DNA from: Spirochaetaceae bacterium
GTDB lineage: Bacteria; Spirochaetota; Spirochaetia; B11-G9
Length of the DNA stretch: 5,654 nt
Direction of reading: 5' to 3'
Assembly: GCA_030643345.1 (NCBI GenBank)
Contig: DAOWMA010000158.1
Span: 1 to 5,654 of the forward strand
Below, piece after piece: positions 1 through 5,654 of the stretch (its first letter is position 1; the number at the start of each line of letters is the position of its first letter). The notes under the pieces are model-generated. The model searched no databases, had not been told where the DNA came from, and worked only from the letters and a program-made list of their open reading frames with translations. A program made the translations under genes and the position numbers.

Positions 1-38
1 AAAAAAACGGTATGCCTGGACGTAGTAAGCATACCGTT
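1..38 (-). terminator. Rho-independent terminator of the ftsI-DUF115 operon
   Basis: Read on the minus strand, positions 38-29 and 15-6 form a perfect 10-bp stem (AACGGTATGC with GCATACCGTT) around a 13-nt loop. The stem ends in an uninterrupted run of T reaching the window edge (the A tract at 1-7 on the plus strand). This is a textbook intrinsic terminator. It lies about 75 nt past the stop codon of the DUF115 gene, with no other gene between, so it most likely ends the two-gene leftward transcript. The plus-strand reading lacks a T tract after the stem, so I assign it to the minus strand only. Confidence 0.88.
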
Positions 39-113
39 ATATCTAATTGGGGTCATTGTTTTAATGTAATGGCCTTAAGTATAGTTTCGGATATATGGTG
101 TTAATCTTGAGTG

Positions 114-1934
114 TTAATTATCGTAGTTTTGAAGATAGGATAAAACAAGAGAAAGGTGAAAATCTGTAGATTCTTTAATTCTTGAATACAGCTTTTTAGA
201 GTCGGTTATTCCTTCATCAAAAGTTTCTGCACCATCTTTTCCCGTTACCTCATCAATTATTGGCTGCAGGAGAAATGAGGTAATCTCTTTTGAATTGGAC
301 TCCATAATCTGATTATCTATTTTATTCAGACCTTCCAGTAGCATTTGAATCGAGATATTTTCCTGTTTCTTACTGTTATATTCCAGTATCAGTGAAATTC
401 CCTTATCTGACAGGGTTGAAAGTCTTTCCAGTTCATTTTTCAGGATGTTTGTTCCCTGAATAAGAGATTTCTTAGTTCTTTTTATTGTATCCGGAGAGTT
501 TGTCTTTATTTTTTTACTTATATTATCAATTTTTCCCCGTATCTCAGGATAGTTCAGTAGTATATCAATATCCTGAAAGTTCATCCCTTTAATTTTTATA
601 CCCAGAGGAGAGATATTCCATATATTTTTTATCTTATTGATTTCTATCTGTTCTTCGAACCACTGAATGTAGATACTTAGACGACTGTCTGTGAGGGTAT
701 AAGTTCCTGTATTGTTCTCTTTTTTAAAAGGGTCCCCACTACTTACAGCTTTATAGGTATAATCTTCAGATGGGGTAATTCTCGAAGTTAATGTATGAAA
801 TCTTTCTTCAAAAAAGCTGCCGTGGAAATGGGTTTTATTTTCAGGAAACCCTAAATCAAGACCTCCGCAAAACAGATGACCGGAACTGATTAAACGACAA
901 AAATCCCATGCTGTTGTAGCAACAGAACCACCTGCTCCAAGTCGTTTTTTGCTGCCTCCATATTTTTCGATAAAAATGCCCAAAGGAAATAAAGATCCGC
1001 AAAAGAACATTTTTTTATGATTTTTTCTGAATATCCCGGGATTGGTGGAGGATTCTGACACCAATATAGTTTTACTCAAATTTATTCTGTCCAGATGTCT
1101 GGTATTCCAGTACTGAGGGTCAACAACAACTGTAAAATCCGGAAGAAAACCTCTTTCTATAAGAACGGCTGCTGAGGTATCGACGGCTACTATTATAAAT
1201 CGTTTTTGAAGTTCTTCCATAAGGGGTAATACATTATCCAAAGAAGGTCCTGCAGCCAGAAGTAATACCGGGAAATTACCAAAAAGACCTGTTAAATTAC
1301 CCACATCATTTGCCAATGGCAGTTCATTCAGGTTGTTAATAAGATTTCTAACCCATAGTTTGCCAAATTTCTTCAGTGTCGCTGTATTAACCTCTTTCCT
1401 TGAAACAAAATGGTGAACTATTCTATCAATTTCTTTATAGTATTCATAATCAAGTTCATACAATGCCCTATTCTTAATTAGTTCTATATTCCCCTTTGGC
1501 AGACCCGGCAGCAGCATTCGGATAGAGTCACTTTTATTGGCAACTAAAAGACTTACTGAAGGAGAAGTGAAAATATTACTCAGGTTTCTGGATTCCAAAG
1601 ATTTAAGGAACCTTTCTGCAGAGGGTTCTACTATTACAACAGGAATTCCCGGTTTTAGTTTCAGAACTGCTTCAACATAATATCCAAGTCCAAAACCTTC
1701 AATTATACAGGCAGCACTTTTTGCTGAAATCGCTGATAATACAAGTTTTTCAGCCTCTTTTACCGGTTCATGATTAGAGTGAATAAATTTTTTGCCTGTT
1801 ACGGCAGTAGGCAGTCCCGATCTGCTATTAGAGATAATCATGTCCGTTGATTTGTTGTATTTATTCAGAATATCCTTTTTGAAAGCAGGATATTGTAAAC
1901 ATATGGTATTGATATTCTTCTGGTAAAAACTCAC
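114..1934 (-). CDS. DUF115 / MptE-like (Maf-type) protein, possible glycosyltransferase
   Basis: This 606-residue protein has no signal peptide or membrane segment, so it is probably cytoplasmic. An N-terminal Rossmann-like part contains GFGLGYYVEAVL (about 80-91) and VVIVEP (99-104). The central DUF115 core (about 190-375) shows AAGPSLD (227-233), VVDPQYWN (270-277), GAGGSVATTAWDF (333-345) and GGLDLGFPENKTHFHGS (357-373), which match the Maf/MptE-like family. The tail (about 460-606) is lysine-rich and looks helical. Known relatives are archaeal MptE (6-hydroxymethyldihydropterin pyrophosphokinase) and bacterial Maf proteins, which transfer nonulosonic acids to flagellin. The full-length layout favours the Maf type, but the substrate cannot be read from sequence. 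The start is GTG at 1934, overlapping the ftsI stop by four bases, with GGAG five bases upstream; the next methionine is at codon 32. It is the last gene before the terminator at 1-38. Confidence 0.85.
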   Translation of the reverse strand: MSFYQKNINTICLQYPAFKKDILNKYNKSTDMIISNSRSGLPTAVTGKKFIHSNHEPVKEAEKLVLSAISAKSAACIIEGFGLGYYVEAVLKLKPGIPVVIVEPSAERFLKSLESRNLSNIFTSPSVSLLVANKSDSIRMLLPGLPKGNIELIKNRALYELDYEYYKEIDRIVHHFVSRKEVNTATLKKFGKLWVRNLINNLNELPLANDVGNLTGLFGNFPVLLLAAGPSLDNVLPLMEELQKRFIIVAVDTSAAVLIERGFLPDFTVVVDPQYWNTRHLDRINLSKTILVSESSTNPGIFRKNHKKMFFCGSLFPLGIFIEKYGGSKKRLGAGGSVATTAWDFCRLISSGHLFCGGLDLGFPENKTHFHGSFFEERFHTLTSRITPSEDYTYKAVSSGDPFKKENNTGTYTLTDSRLSIYIQWFEEQIEINKIKNIWNISPLGIKIKGMNFQDIDILLNYPEIRGKIDNISKKIKTNSPDTIKRTKKSLIQGTNILKNELERLSTLSDKGISLILEYNSKKQENISIQMLLEGLNKIDNQIMESNSKEITSFLLQPIIDEVTGKDGAETFDEGITDSKKLYSRIKESTDFHLSLVLSYLQNYDN

Positions 1935-3796
1935 TCCAACTCCAGGTGAATAGTCATGCCTTTGACAATTTGTGTTCCAGGTTCAGGATTCTGATTAACA
2001 ACCCACCCCTCACCATCAATTGTGACAGATATTTCAGGAAGTGCTATCAAAGGAAGAATTTCTCTTTTTGATAAACCTGTCAAATCAGGGAGATATTCCC
2101 CAGGTTCAAGTTTCTTTGATTCAGACAATTTAATAATACCAGAGTGATTAATGACAGTATCAGATTTCATTTTAATATCAAGGTATCTGACAAGTTCTTC
2201 TGTAAGTTCTTTAATAATTGGAGTTACAATACGACCACCGTAGAATTCATCACCCTTTGGTGTATCAATAACAATATATATAATAACTTCCGGATCATCT
2301 GTTGGAAAAATTGCAAGTGTAGAAGCAACAAAAGAACTGGTTGAGTACTTTCCAGTGTTCGGATCAATTTTCTGGGCAGTTCCTGTTTTTGCTGATATTC
2401 GTAGCCCCTCAATTGCAGTTCTTCTGGCAGTTCCTCCTGATTCTGTAGCGGTTTCCATCATAAGAAGCATAGCTTTGGCAATTTCAGGTTTTATTACGTG
2501 CCTGACTGGTTCCCGCATGAAATTTTTTATAAGCTTTCCTTCGGGGGAAACTATTTTATCTATAATATGGGGTTGTAAAAGAGTCCCCTGATTTGTAAGA
2601 ATTGTAGCTGCTGTAATCATCTGTACAGCGGATACTGATATTTCCTGTCCTATAGCTATAGTTGGTTTTGATCTCCCTGACCAGTCTTCAGGTTTTTTAA
2701 GGATACCGACAGTTTCACCAGTAAATGCAAGGCCTGTACGGCTGTTGAATCCAAAAGAATTCAATTTATTGTAGAAGTCTTTCTTCGAAACAGTATCTGA
2801 TGCGTAGGCAGCCCCTGAATTACATGAATATTTAATTATATCCTGAACACTCACATCACCGTGAACTCCCAGACAGTTTATTTTAACTGTCTCATCGTTA
2901 GGAAACTGGTGTTCATAAAACCCATCACAATAAAAGTGGCTGTTAGGCGAAATCCCGCCTATTTCCATCTCTGCTGAGAGACTGAATATTTTGAATACAG
3001 AACCAGGTTCATACGCATAAGTAACCGGTAAATTGTTTTTTTCCCTGGAACTTGCTAATCCAAACGTATTTGGATCATAGTCCGGCATTGAAACCCAACT
3101 TAGGAAATCACCATTTTTAGCATCCATTACCAGAACCATCACAGAATCAGCATCATATTCATTATAGGCTTTTTCTGCCAGTTTTCTGGAAAAATACTGA
3201 ATATTAAGGTCTATAGTCAGAAATATCTGATTACCATAAATTATTTCATCATCTGTATCAGGTTTTGGAGCAAGAATATCATTGTATGTAAGCTCTATTC
3301 CATCCAGTCCTGTATTATCTATACCTGTAAAACCAGTAAGATGGGATGTTAAATTCTGTTCAGGATAATTCCTTCCATATTCCGGTTCCAAAGAGATACC
3401 TGGAATAATACTTTCATTAATAAGATTTCTAATACGGGTACTTTCTGTAGGGGAGATTTTCCGTTTTATATAGATAAAACCACTGTTGTTCTCAAATTTT
3501 TCCAGAAGCAGATCTGAATTCATGTTCAGGGCCTCTGCAATGATTCCTGATGCCTTTTCCTTTTCTGTTACATTCGGCATCCATGCAGTAACAGAATCCA
3601 TTTGGGTTTGAATAGCAAGTATTCGTCCATTACGATCAAGAATAGGACCTCTTTCTATTATTTGAGCAGGTCCTGTTACCCTGAAATTCGGGGTGGGCGA
3701 GATAAGCATAATATCTACATATTTCCAAATTATTAAAAGAACAAAAATAGAAGTAAAAATAGAAAATATTGCAAAACGGTTTATCCTGGCAGGCAT
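1931..3796 (-). CDS. ftsI: Class B penicillin-binding protein, FtsI/SpoVD type, with C-terminal PASTA domain
   Basis: This is a septal peptidoglycan transpeptidase that forms peptide cross-links in the periplasm. In the 621-residue form there is one N-terminal membrane anchor (about 8-24), then the dimerisation/pedestal domain with RGPILDRNG (49-57) and HLTGFTGIDNTGLDGIE (152-168). The transpeptidase domain has all three catalytic motifs: SVFK (Ser266, Lys269), SCN (324-326) and KTG (470-472). A C-terminal PASTA domain (about 568-621) follows. The length exceeds a typical proteobacterial FtsI because of this PASTA domain and is closer to SpoVD. Cys290 and Cys308 sit in a SpoVD-like F-x-C-x-G...C...HG context. 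I chose ATG at 3796, preceded by AGAGG six bases upstream. An in-frame TTG at 3841 with AAGGA upstream would add 15 residues. It is the first gene of a leftward operon with the DUF115 gene. The FtsI assignment rather than PBP2/MrdA rests on motif style, and no dcw-cluster genes are visible alongside. Confidence 0.9.
   Translation of the reverse strand: MPARINRFAIFSIFTSIFVLLIIWKYVDIMLISPTPNFRVTGPAQIIERGPILDRNGRILAIQTQMDSVTAWMPNVTEKEKASGIIAEALNMNSDLLLEKFENNSGFIYIKRKISPTESTRIRNLINESIIPGISLEPEYGRNYPEQNLTSHLTGFTGIDNTGLDGIELTYNDILAPKPDTDDEIIYGNQIFLTIDLNIQYFSRKLAEKAYNEYDADSVMVLVMDAKNGDFLSWVSMPDYDPNTFGLASSREKNNLPVTYAYEPGSVFKIFSLSAEMEIGGISPNSHFYCDGFYEHQFPNDETVKINCLGVHGDVSVQDIIKYSCNSGAAYASDTVSKKDFYNKLNSFGFNSRTGLAFTGETVGILKKPEDWSGRSKPTIAIGQEISVSAVQMITAATILTNQGTLLQPHIIDKIVSPEGKLIKNFMREPVRHVIKPEIAKAMLLMMETATESGGTARRTAIEGLRISAKTGTAQKIDPNTGKYSTSSFVASTLAIFPTDDPEVIIYIVIDTPKGDEFYGGRIVTPIIKELTEELVRYLDIKMKSDTVINHSGIIKLSESKKLEPGEYLPDLTGLSKREILPLIALPEISVTIDGEGWVVNQNPEPGTQIVKGMTIHLELE
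1935..1943 (-). promoter_or_regulatory. Ribosome binding site for the GTG start of the DUF115 gene, inside the ftsI 3' end
   Basis: On the minus strand GGAG (1943-1940) lies five bases before the GTG at 1934-1932, inside the last codons of ftsI. The GTG shares bases with the ftsI TGA stop (1933-1931) in a GTGA overlap. The spacing supports this non-ATG start and suggests that ribosomes finishing ftsI reinitiate here. Confidence 0.7.
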
Positions 3797-3812
3797 CAGT
3801 ATCCTCTGATGC
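3793..3812 (-). promoter_or_regulatory. Hairpin covering the ftsI ATG start codon, with part of its ribosome binding site in the loop
   Basis: Positions 3793-3799 and 3806-3812 are a perfect 7-bp inverted repeat (GCATCAG / CTGATGC) with a 6-nt loop. In the ftsI mRNA the AUG (3796-3794) lies within the 3' arm of the stem, and AGAGG (3807-3803) is split between stem and loop. Folding would hide the start codon. Read on the plus strand, the same repeat is followed by five Ts (3813-3817), so it also resembles a weak intrinsic terminator against antisense transcription. The structure is seen directly; any regulatory role is inference. Confidence 0.45.
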
Positions 3813-3871
3813 TTTTTGTGGTGAAACTGATGACACCGCAAAAAGCTTTCCTTAAGTTTTTGTAGTTCATT

Positions 3872-3877
3872 TATAGT
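3872..3877 (+). promoter_or_regulatory. Candidate -10 element for the LysM-M23 gene
   Basis: TATAGT matches TATAAT at five of six positions. Transcription would start near 3884, leaving a leader of roughly 33 nt before the ATG at 3917 and excluding the upstream ATG pair at 3881/3884. I see no convincing -35 hexamer at the right distance. These bases are almost exactly those used on the other strand by the ftsI candidate -10. Confidence 0.3.
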
Positions 3878-3901
3878 AATATGATGGTTAATAATTGTCG
3901 A
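3873..3901 (-). promoter_or_regulatory. Candidate sigma-70-type promoter for ftsI-DUF115
   Basis: On the minus strand TCGACA (3901-3896, five of six matches to TTGACA) and TACTAT (3878-3873, four of six matches to TATAAT, with the key TA...T bases) are 17 bp apart. This would start transcription near 3866, ahead of both possible ftsI starts (3841 and 3796). If the hexamers are real, the -35 falls at the 5' edge of the divergent transcription unit. Confidence 0.4.
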
Positions 3902-3916
3902 TATACAGAGTACATT

Positions 3917-4978
3917 ATGATAAACTTAAACACAAGACAGCAAATTAGTATTCGAAAAAGCGTAAAGGGCAAAGGATTTAATTATCTTTATAGAAAAACT
4001 GTTAAATTTTATAAAGTGATGGATCCTGGAGGGAAACTTATGTTTTTTTCCATGATCATATTATTGCTGGGATCAGTTCTGTTTTCCTTAACAGAATATC
4101 TGAATAAACAGGTTTTACGCGATAAATCATTTCCTCTTCCTGGAGATAATCTTGTAATAGATAGTTCTTTGCTGGAATATGCATCTTCCGAATTTACAGG
4201 TATGGGATCCGGTAACCCGTACATTCAGGAAAGTTCAATAATATCTACTGTAAAATCATTCGATTATCAGATTAAAGAGGGTGACACCCTTTCGGGGATA
4301 TCAAAACAATATAAAATTGATGTCGGTACACTGATCAGTTATAACAATATACAGGATGTAAGGCGTATATGGATTGGTGCCAATTTAAAAATTCCGGATA
4401 TTGATGGAATGCCCTATATTGTAAGAAATGGAGACTCTTTGGAATCTATTGCTGAAAAACATGAAATTCCACTAAACAATATTCTGGATGCGAATAATCT
4501 GGATTCGGAAATAATATCCGTCGGAGATCAGCTGTTTATTCCCGGTGCGAAGATAAGCGAATATGATTACAAAAAAGCAACAGGGACCCTTTTCCTCTAT
4601 CCTACTATCGGCAGGCTTTCATCACCCTTTGGCTACAGGTCTGATCCGTTTACTGGTGTTCGCAGAATGCATTATGGCATAGATATTGCCAATCGCAATG
4701 GGACTAGTGTTAAATCAACTATGGCTGGAACTGTGGTAGTTATTGGTAATCAACCTTTGGGCTATGGCAATTACGTTGTTATCAGGCACGATCGTGGATT
4801 TCAGTCCCTCTATGGCCACCTTAGTACAATTTTGGTTAGAAAAGGGCAGAGAGTCAGTCAGGGACAAAAGATCGGGAAAATGGGAAGTACTGGCCGGAGT
4901 ACCGGAACACATCTTCACTTCTCCCTTTATAAGAATAATGTGCCTGTTGATCCCCTAAACGGATATCTTTATAGATAG
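3917..4978 (+). CDS. Membrane-anchored LysM-LysM-M23 (LytM-type) peptidoglycan endopeptidase
   Basis: This is a predicted zinc metallopeptidase that cuts peptide cross-links of peptidoglycan in the periplasm. In the 353-residue form, a basic cytoplasmic N terminus (1-40) precedes one membrane segment (about 41-58, LMFFSMIILLLGSVLFSL), giving an N-in/C-out anchor. Two LysM domains follow (about 116-160 and 167-209), each with a GDTL/GDSL core and an ending near IP, which should bind glycan. The M23 domain (about 228-349) keeps the full LytM set: His252 and Asp256 (HYGID) and His334 as zinc ligands, with His301 (YGHLS) and His332 (GTHLHF) catalytic. It is therefore probably an active enzyme, unlike degenerate activators such as EnvC. 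I chose ATG at 3917, which has a weak AGAG six bases upstream. ATG at 3881 is in frame and adds 12 residues but has no ribosome binding site. The gene diverges from ftsI and converges on secA. Confidence 0.92.
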   Translation: MINLNTRQQISIRKSVKGKGFNYLYRKTVKFYKVMDPGGKLMFFSMIILLLGSVLFSLTEYLNKQVLRDKSFPLPGDNLVIDSSLLEYASSEFTGMGSGNPYIQESSIISTVKSFDYQIKEGDTLSGISKQYKIDVGTLISYNNIQDVRRIWIGANLKIPDIDGMPYIVRNGDSLESIAEKHEIPLNNILDANNLDSEIISVGDQLFIPGAKISEYDYKKATGTLFLYPTIGRLSSPFGYRSDPFTGVRRMHYGIDIANRNGTSVKSTMAGTVVVIGNQPLGYGNYVVIRHDRGFQSLYGHLSTILVRKGQRVSQGQKIGKMGSTGRSTGTHLHFSLYKNNVPVDPLNGYLYR

Positions 4979-5002
4979 TTTCAGCCTTACAACCTTCTTT
5001 TC

Positions 5003-5654
5003 CTATCTCCCACAACAGTGCTTGTATTTTTTTCCGCTTCCGCAGGGGCATGGATCATTTCTTCCTACTTTTGGAGTTGTTCTTCTTACCTGGGCATTTT
5101 CCGGTGTGGATGCAGAATTCCTGCTGGAATTCTGACTATTGGTAAACTGATTTATATCGCCATGACTTTCAGTAGAACCCTGGCTTCTCCCTGTCCTGTA
5201 TCTTTCTGCCGGCGCTTCGGAAATTTGGACCTTGGTGACCATCCTGGCAATATTGGTTTTTATTTCATACAGAAGTTTATCAAAAATATCGAAACCCTCA
5301 AGCTTATACTCCAAAAGGGGATTTTTCTGAGCATAAGTCCTTAAATATACAGCTTCTCTTAGTTCTTCCAGAGACTCAAGATGGTCCTGCCATCTGTTAT
5401 CAATATTTCTTAAATATTGATATTTAATGAACTCATTAAACTGTTTTTGACCAACTCTCTGGATTTTGCCCTCCAGTTCGCTTTCCAGGGTTTCTGTTAT
5501 TCGGGTTATCAACTTTTCTTCACTAAGTTTTCCAAGTTCATCTTTAGTAAATTCCTCTGAATAAAGAAAGGCCTCTCTAAGATCTGAATTCAGAGCAGAA
5601 GTATTTATAGCTGAATAATCTTTACTGGCATAATAGGGAGAGACAATATCTTCA
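5003..5654 (-). CDS. secA: SecA preprotein translocase ATPase, C-terminal part (5' end outside window)
   Basis: SecA is the ATPase that drives proteins through SecYEG. Only the last 216 codons are present; the frame stays open to the window edge, so the start lies beyond 5654. The helical scaffold/wing region is recognisable from YQYLRNIDNRWQDHLESL and the following YLRTYAQKNPLLEYKLEGFD, which parallel E. coli SecA. A low-complexity polar linker rich in Ser, Asn, Gln and Thr comes next. The protein ends with the SEC-C zinc motif KVGRNDPCPCGSGKKYKHCC; the ligands are C-x-C-x8-C-C (Cys202, 204, 213, 214 of this fragment), the module that in E. coli SecA binds SecB and phospholipid. The stop is TAG at 5005-5003. 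A TTG at 5512 is an internal leucine codon, not a start. The neighbouring M23 gene converges with 24 bp between stops. No sign of truncation apart from the window edge. Confidence 0.96.
   Translation of the reverse strand, partial: EDIVSPYYASKDYSAINTSALNSDLREAFLYSEEFTKDELGKLSEEKLITRITETLESELEGKIQRVGQKQFNEFIKYQYLRNIDNRWQDHLESLEELREAVYLRTYAQKNPLLEYKLEGFDIFDKLLYEIKTNIARMVTKVQISEAPAERYRTGRSQGSTESHGDINQFTNSQNSSRNSASTPENAQVRRTTPKVGRNDPCPCGSGKKYKHCCGR
5113..5134. repeat. Perfect 9-bp inverted repeat inside the secA linker
   Basis: CAGAATTCC (5113-5121) and GGAATTCTG (5126-5134) pair perfectly around a 4-nt loop. The repeat lies in the codons for the variable Ser/Asn-rich linker just before SEC-C. 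No T tract follows on either strand, so it does not look like a terminator. It could be a pause or mRNA-stability hairpin, or chance. Confidence 0.5.

Noticed and set aside
2144..2591. Plus-strand open frames antisense to ftsI (2144-2344 and 2355-2591)
   Set aside because: They overlap a clear transpeptidase gene, resemble no family I know, and have no ribosome binding site or independent context.
3058..3075. 7-bp inverted repeat ATCCAAA / TTTGGAT with a CGTA loop within ftsI
   Set aside because: It lies in codons for the conserved DPN region of the transpeptidase, has no T tract, and fits chance in AT-rich coding DNA.
3881..3916. Upstream ATG pair (3881/3884) as the start of the LysM-M23 gene
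   Set aside because: There is no ribosome binding site before it, and the candidate -10 at 3872-3877 would start transcription at or after these codons; ATG at 3917 fits better, though this is not certain.
4957..4981. Imperfect hairpin (AAAC and TATCT paired with AGATA and GTTT, with a 3-nt bulge) over the M23 stop codon, as a possible bidirectional terminator between the convergent genes
   Set aside because: The stem is AT-rich, interrupted by a bulge, and has no T tract on either strand.
5012..5032. Plus-strand T-run after a short ACAA...TTGT stem, as a terminator for the M23 gene
   Set aside because: The stem is only four base pairs and the T-run is simply the complement of conserved lysine codons in the SecA SEC-C motif.
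5018..5344. Plus-strand open frame of 108 codons antisense to secA
   Set aside because: It lies wholly within the conserved secA C-terminal coding sequence and its translation shows no recognisable domain.

Overview
The window is AT-rich and gene-dense. It holds three complete protein genes and the 3' end of a fourth. All four concern the cell envelope or protein export. The combination suggests a diderm bacterium, most likely a spirochete (Treponema/Spirochaeta-like). The reasons are a DUF115/MptE-like protein of the Maf type, a PASTA-bearing class B penicillin-binding protein, and a membrane-anchored LysM-M23 peptidase in an AT-rich genome. The lineage is an inference from gene content, not from any marker sequence.

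Layout, left to right. Positions 1-38 form a strong intrinsic terminator reading leftward. It closes a leftward operon of two genes. The first-transcribed gene is an FtsI/SpoVD-type septal peptidoglycan transpeptidase (1931-3796, minus strand). The second is a DUF115/Maf-like protein (114-1934, minus strand), which starts with GTG. The two overlap by four bases (GTGA), which suggests translational coupling. A gap of about 120 bp (3797-3916) separates this operon from a rightward gene for a membrane-anchored LysM-LysM-M23 endopeptidase (3917-4978). The gap carries candidate promoters for both directions whose -10 elements occupy the same few bases, and a perfect hairpin that buries the favoured ftsI start codon. 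The peptidase gene converges, 24 bp apart, on the C-terminal end of secA (5003 to the window edge, minus strand), whose 5' part lies outside the window.

How they may work together: FtsI cross-links septal peptidoglycan, while the LysM-M23 enzyme probably cuts or remodels peptidoglycan in the periplasm. Their divergent arrangement could balance synthesis against hydrolysis. The DUF115 protein resembles flagellin glycosyltransferases and pterin pyrophosphokinases, so its substrate is open. SecA is the general export ATPase and is probably a neighbour only.

I see no mobile element, CRISPR array, tRNA or rRNA, and no clear sign of a wholly new system. The most interesting points are the shared divergent promoter region, the hairpin and alternative start at ftsI, a SpoVD-like cysteine pair in the transpeptidase, and the coupling of a Maf-like gene to ftsI.
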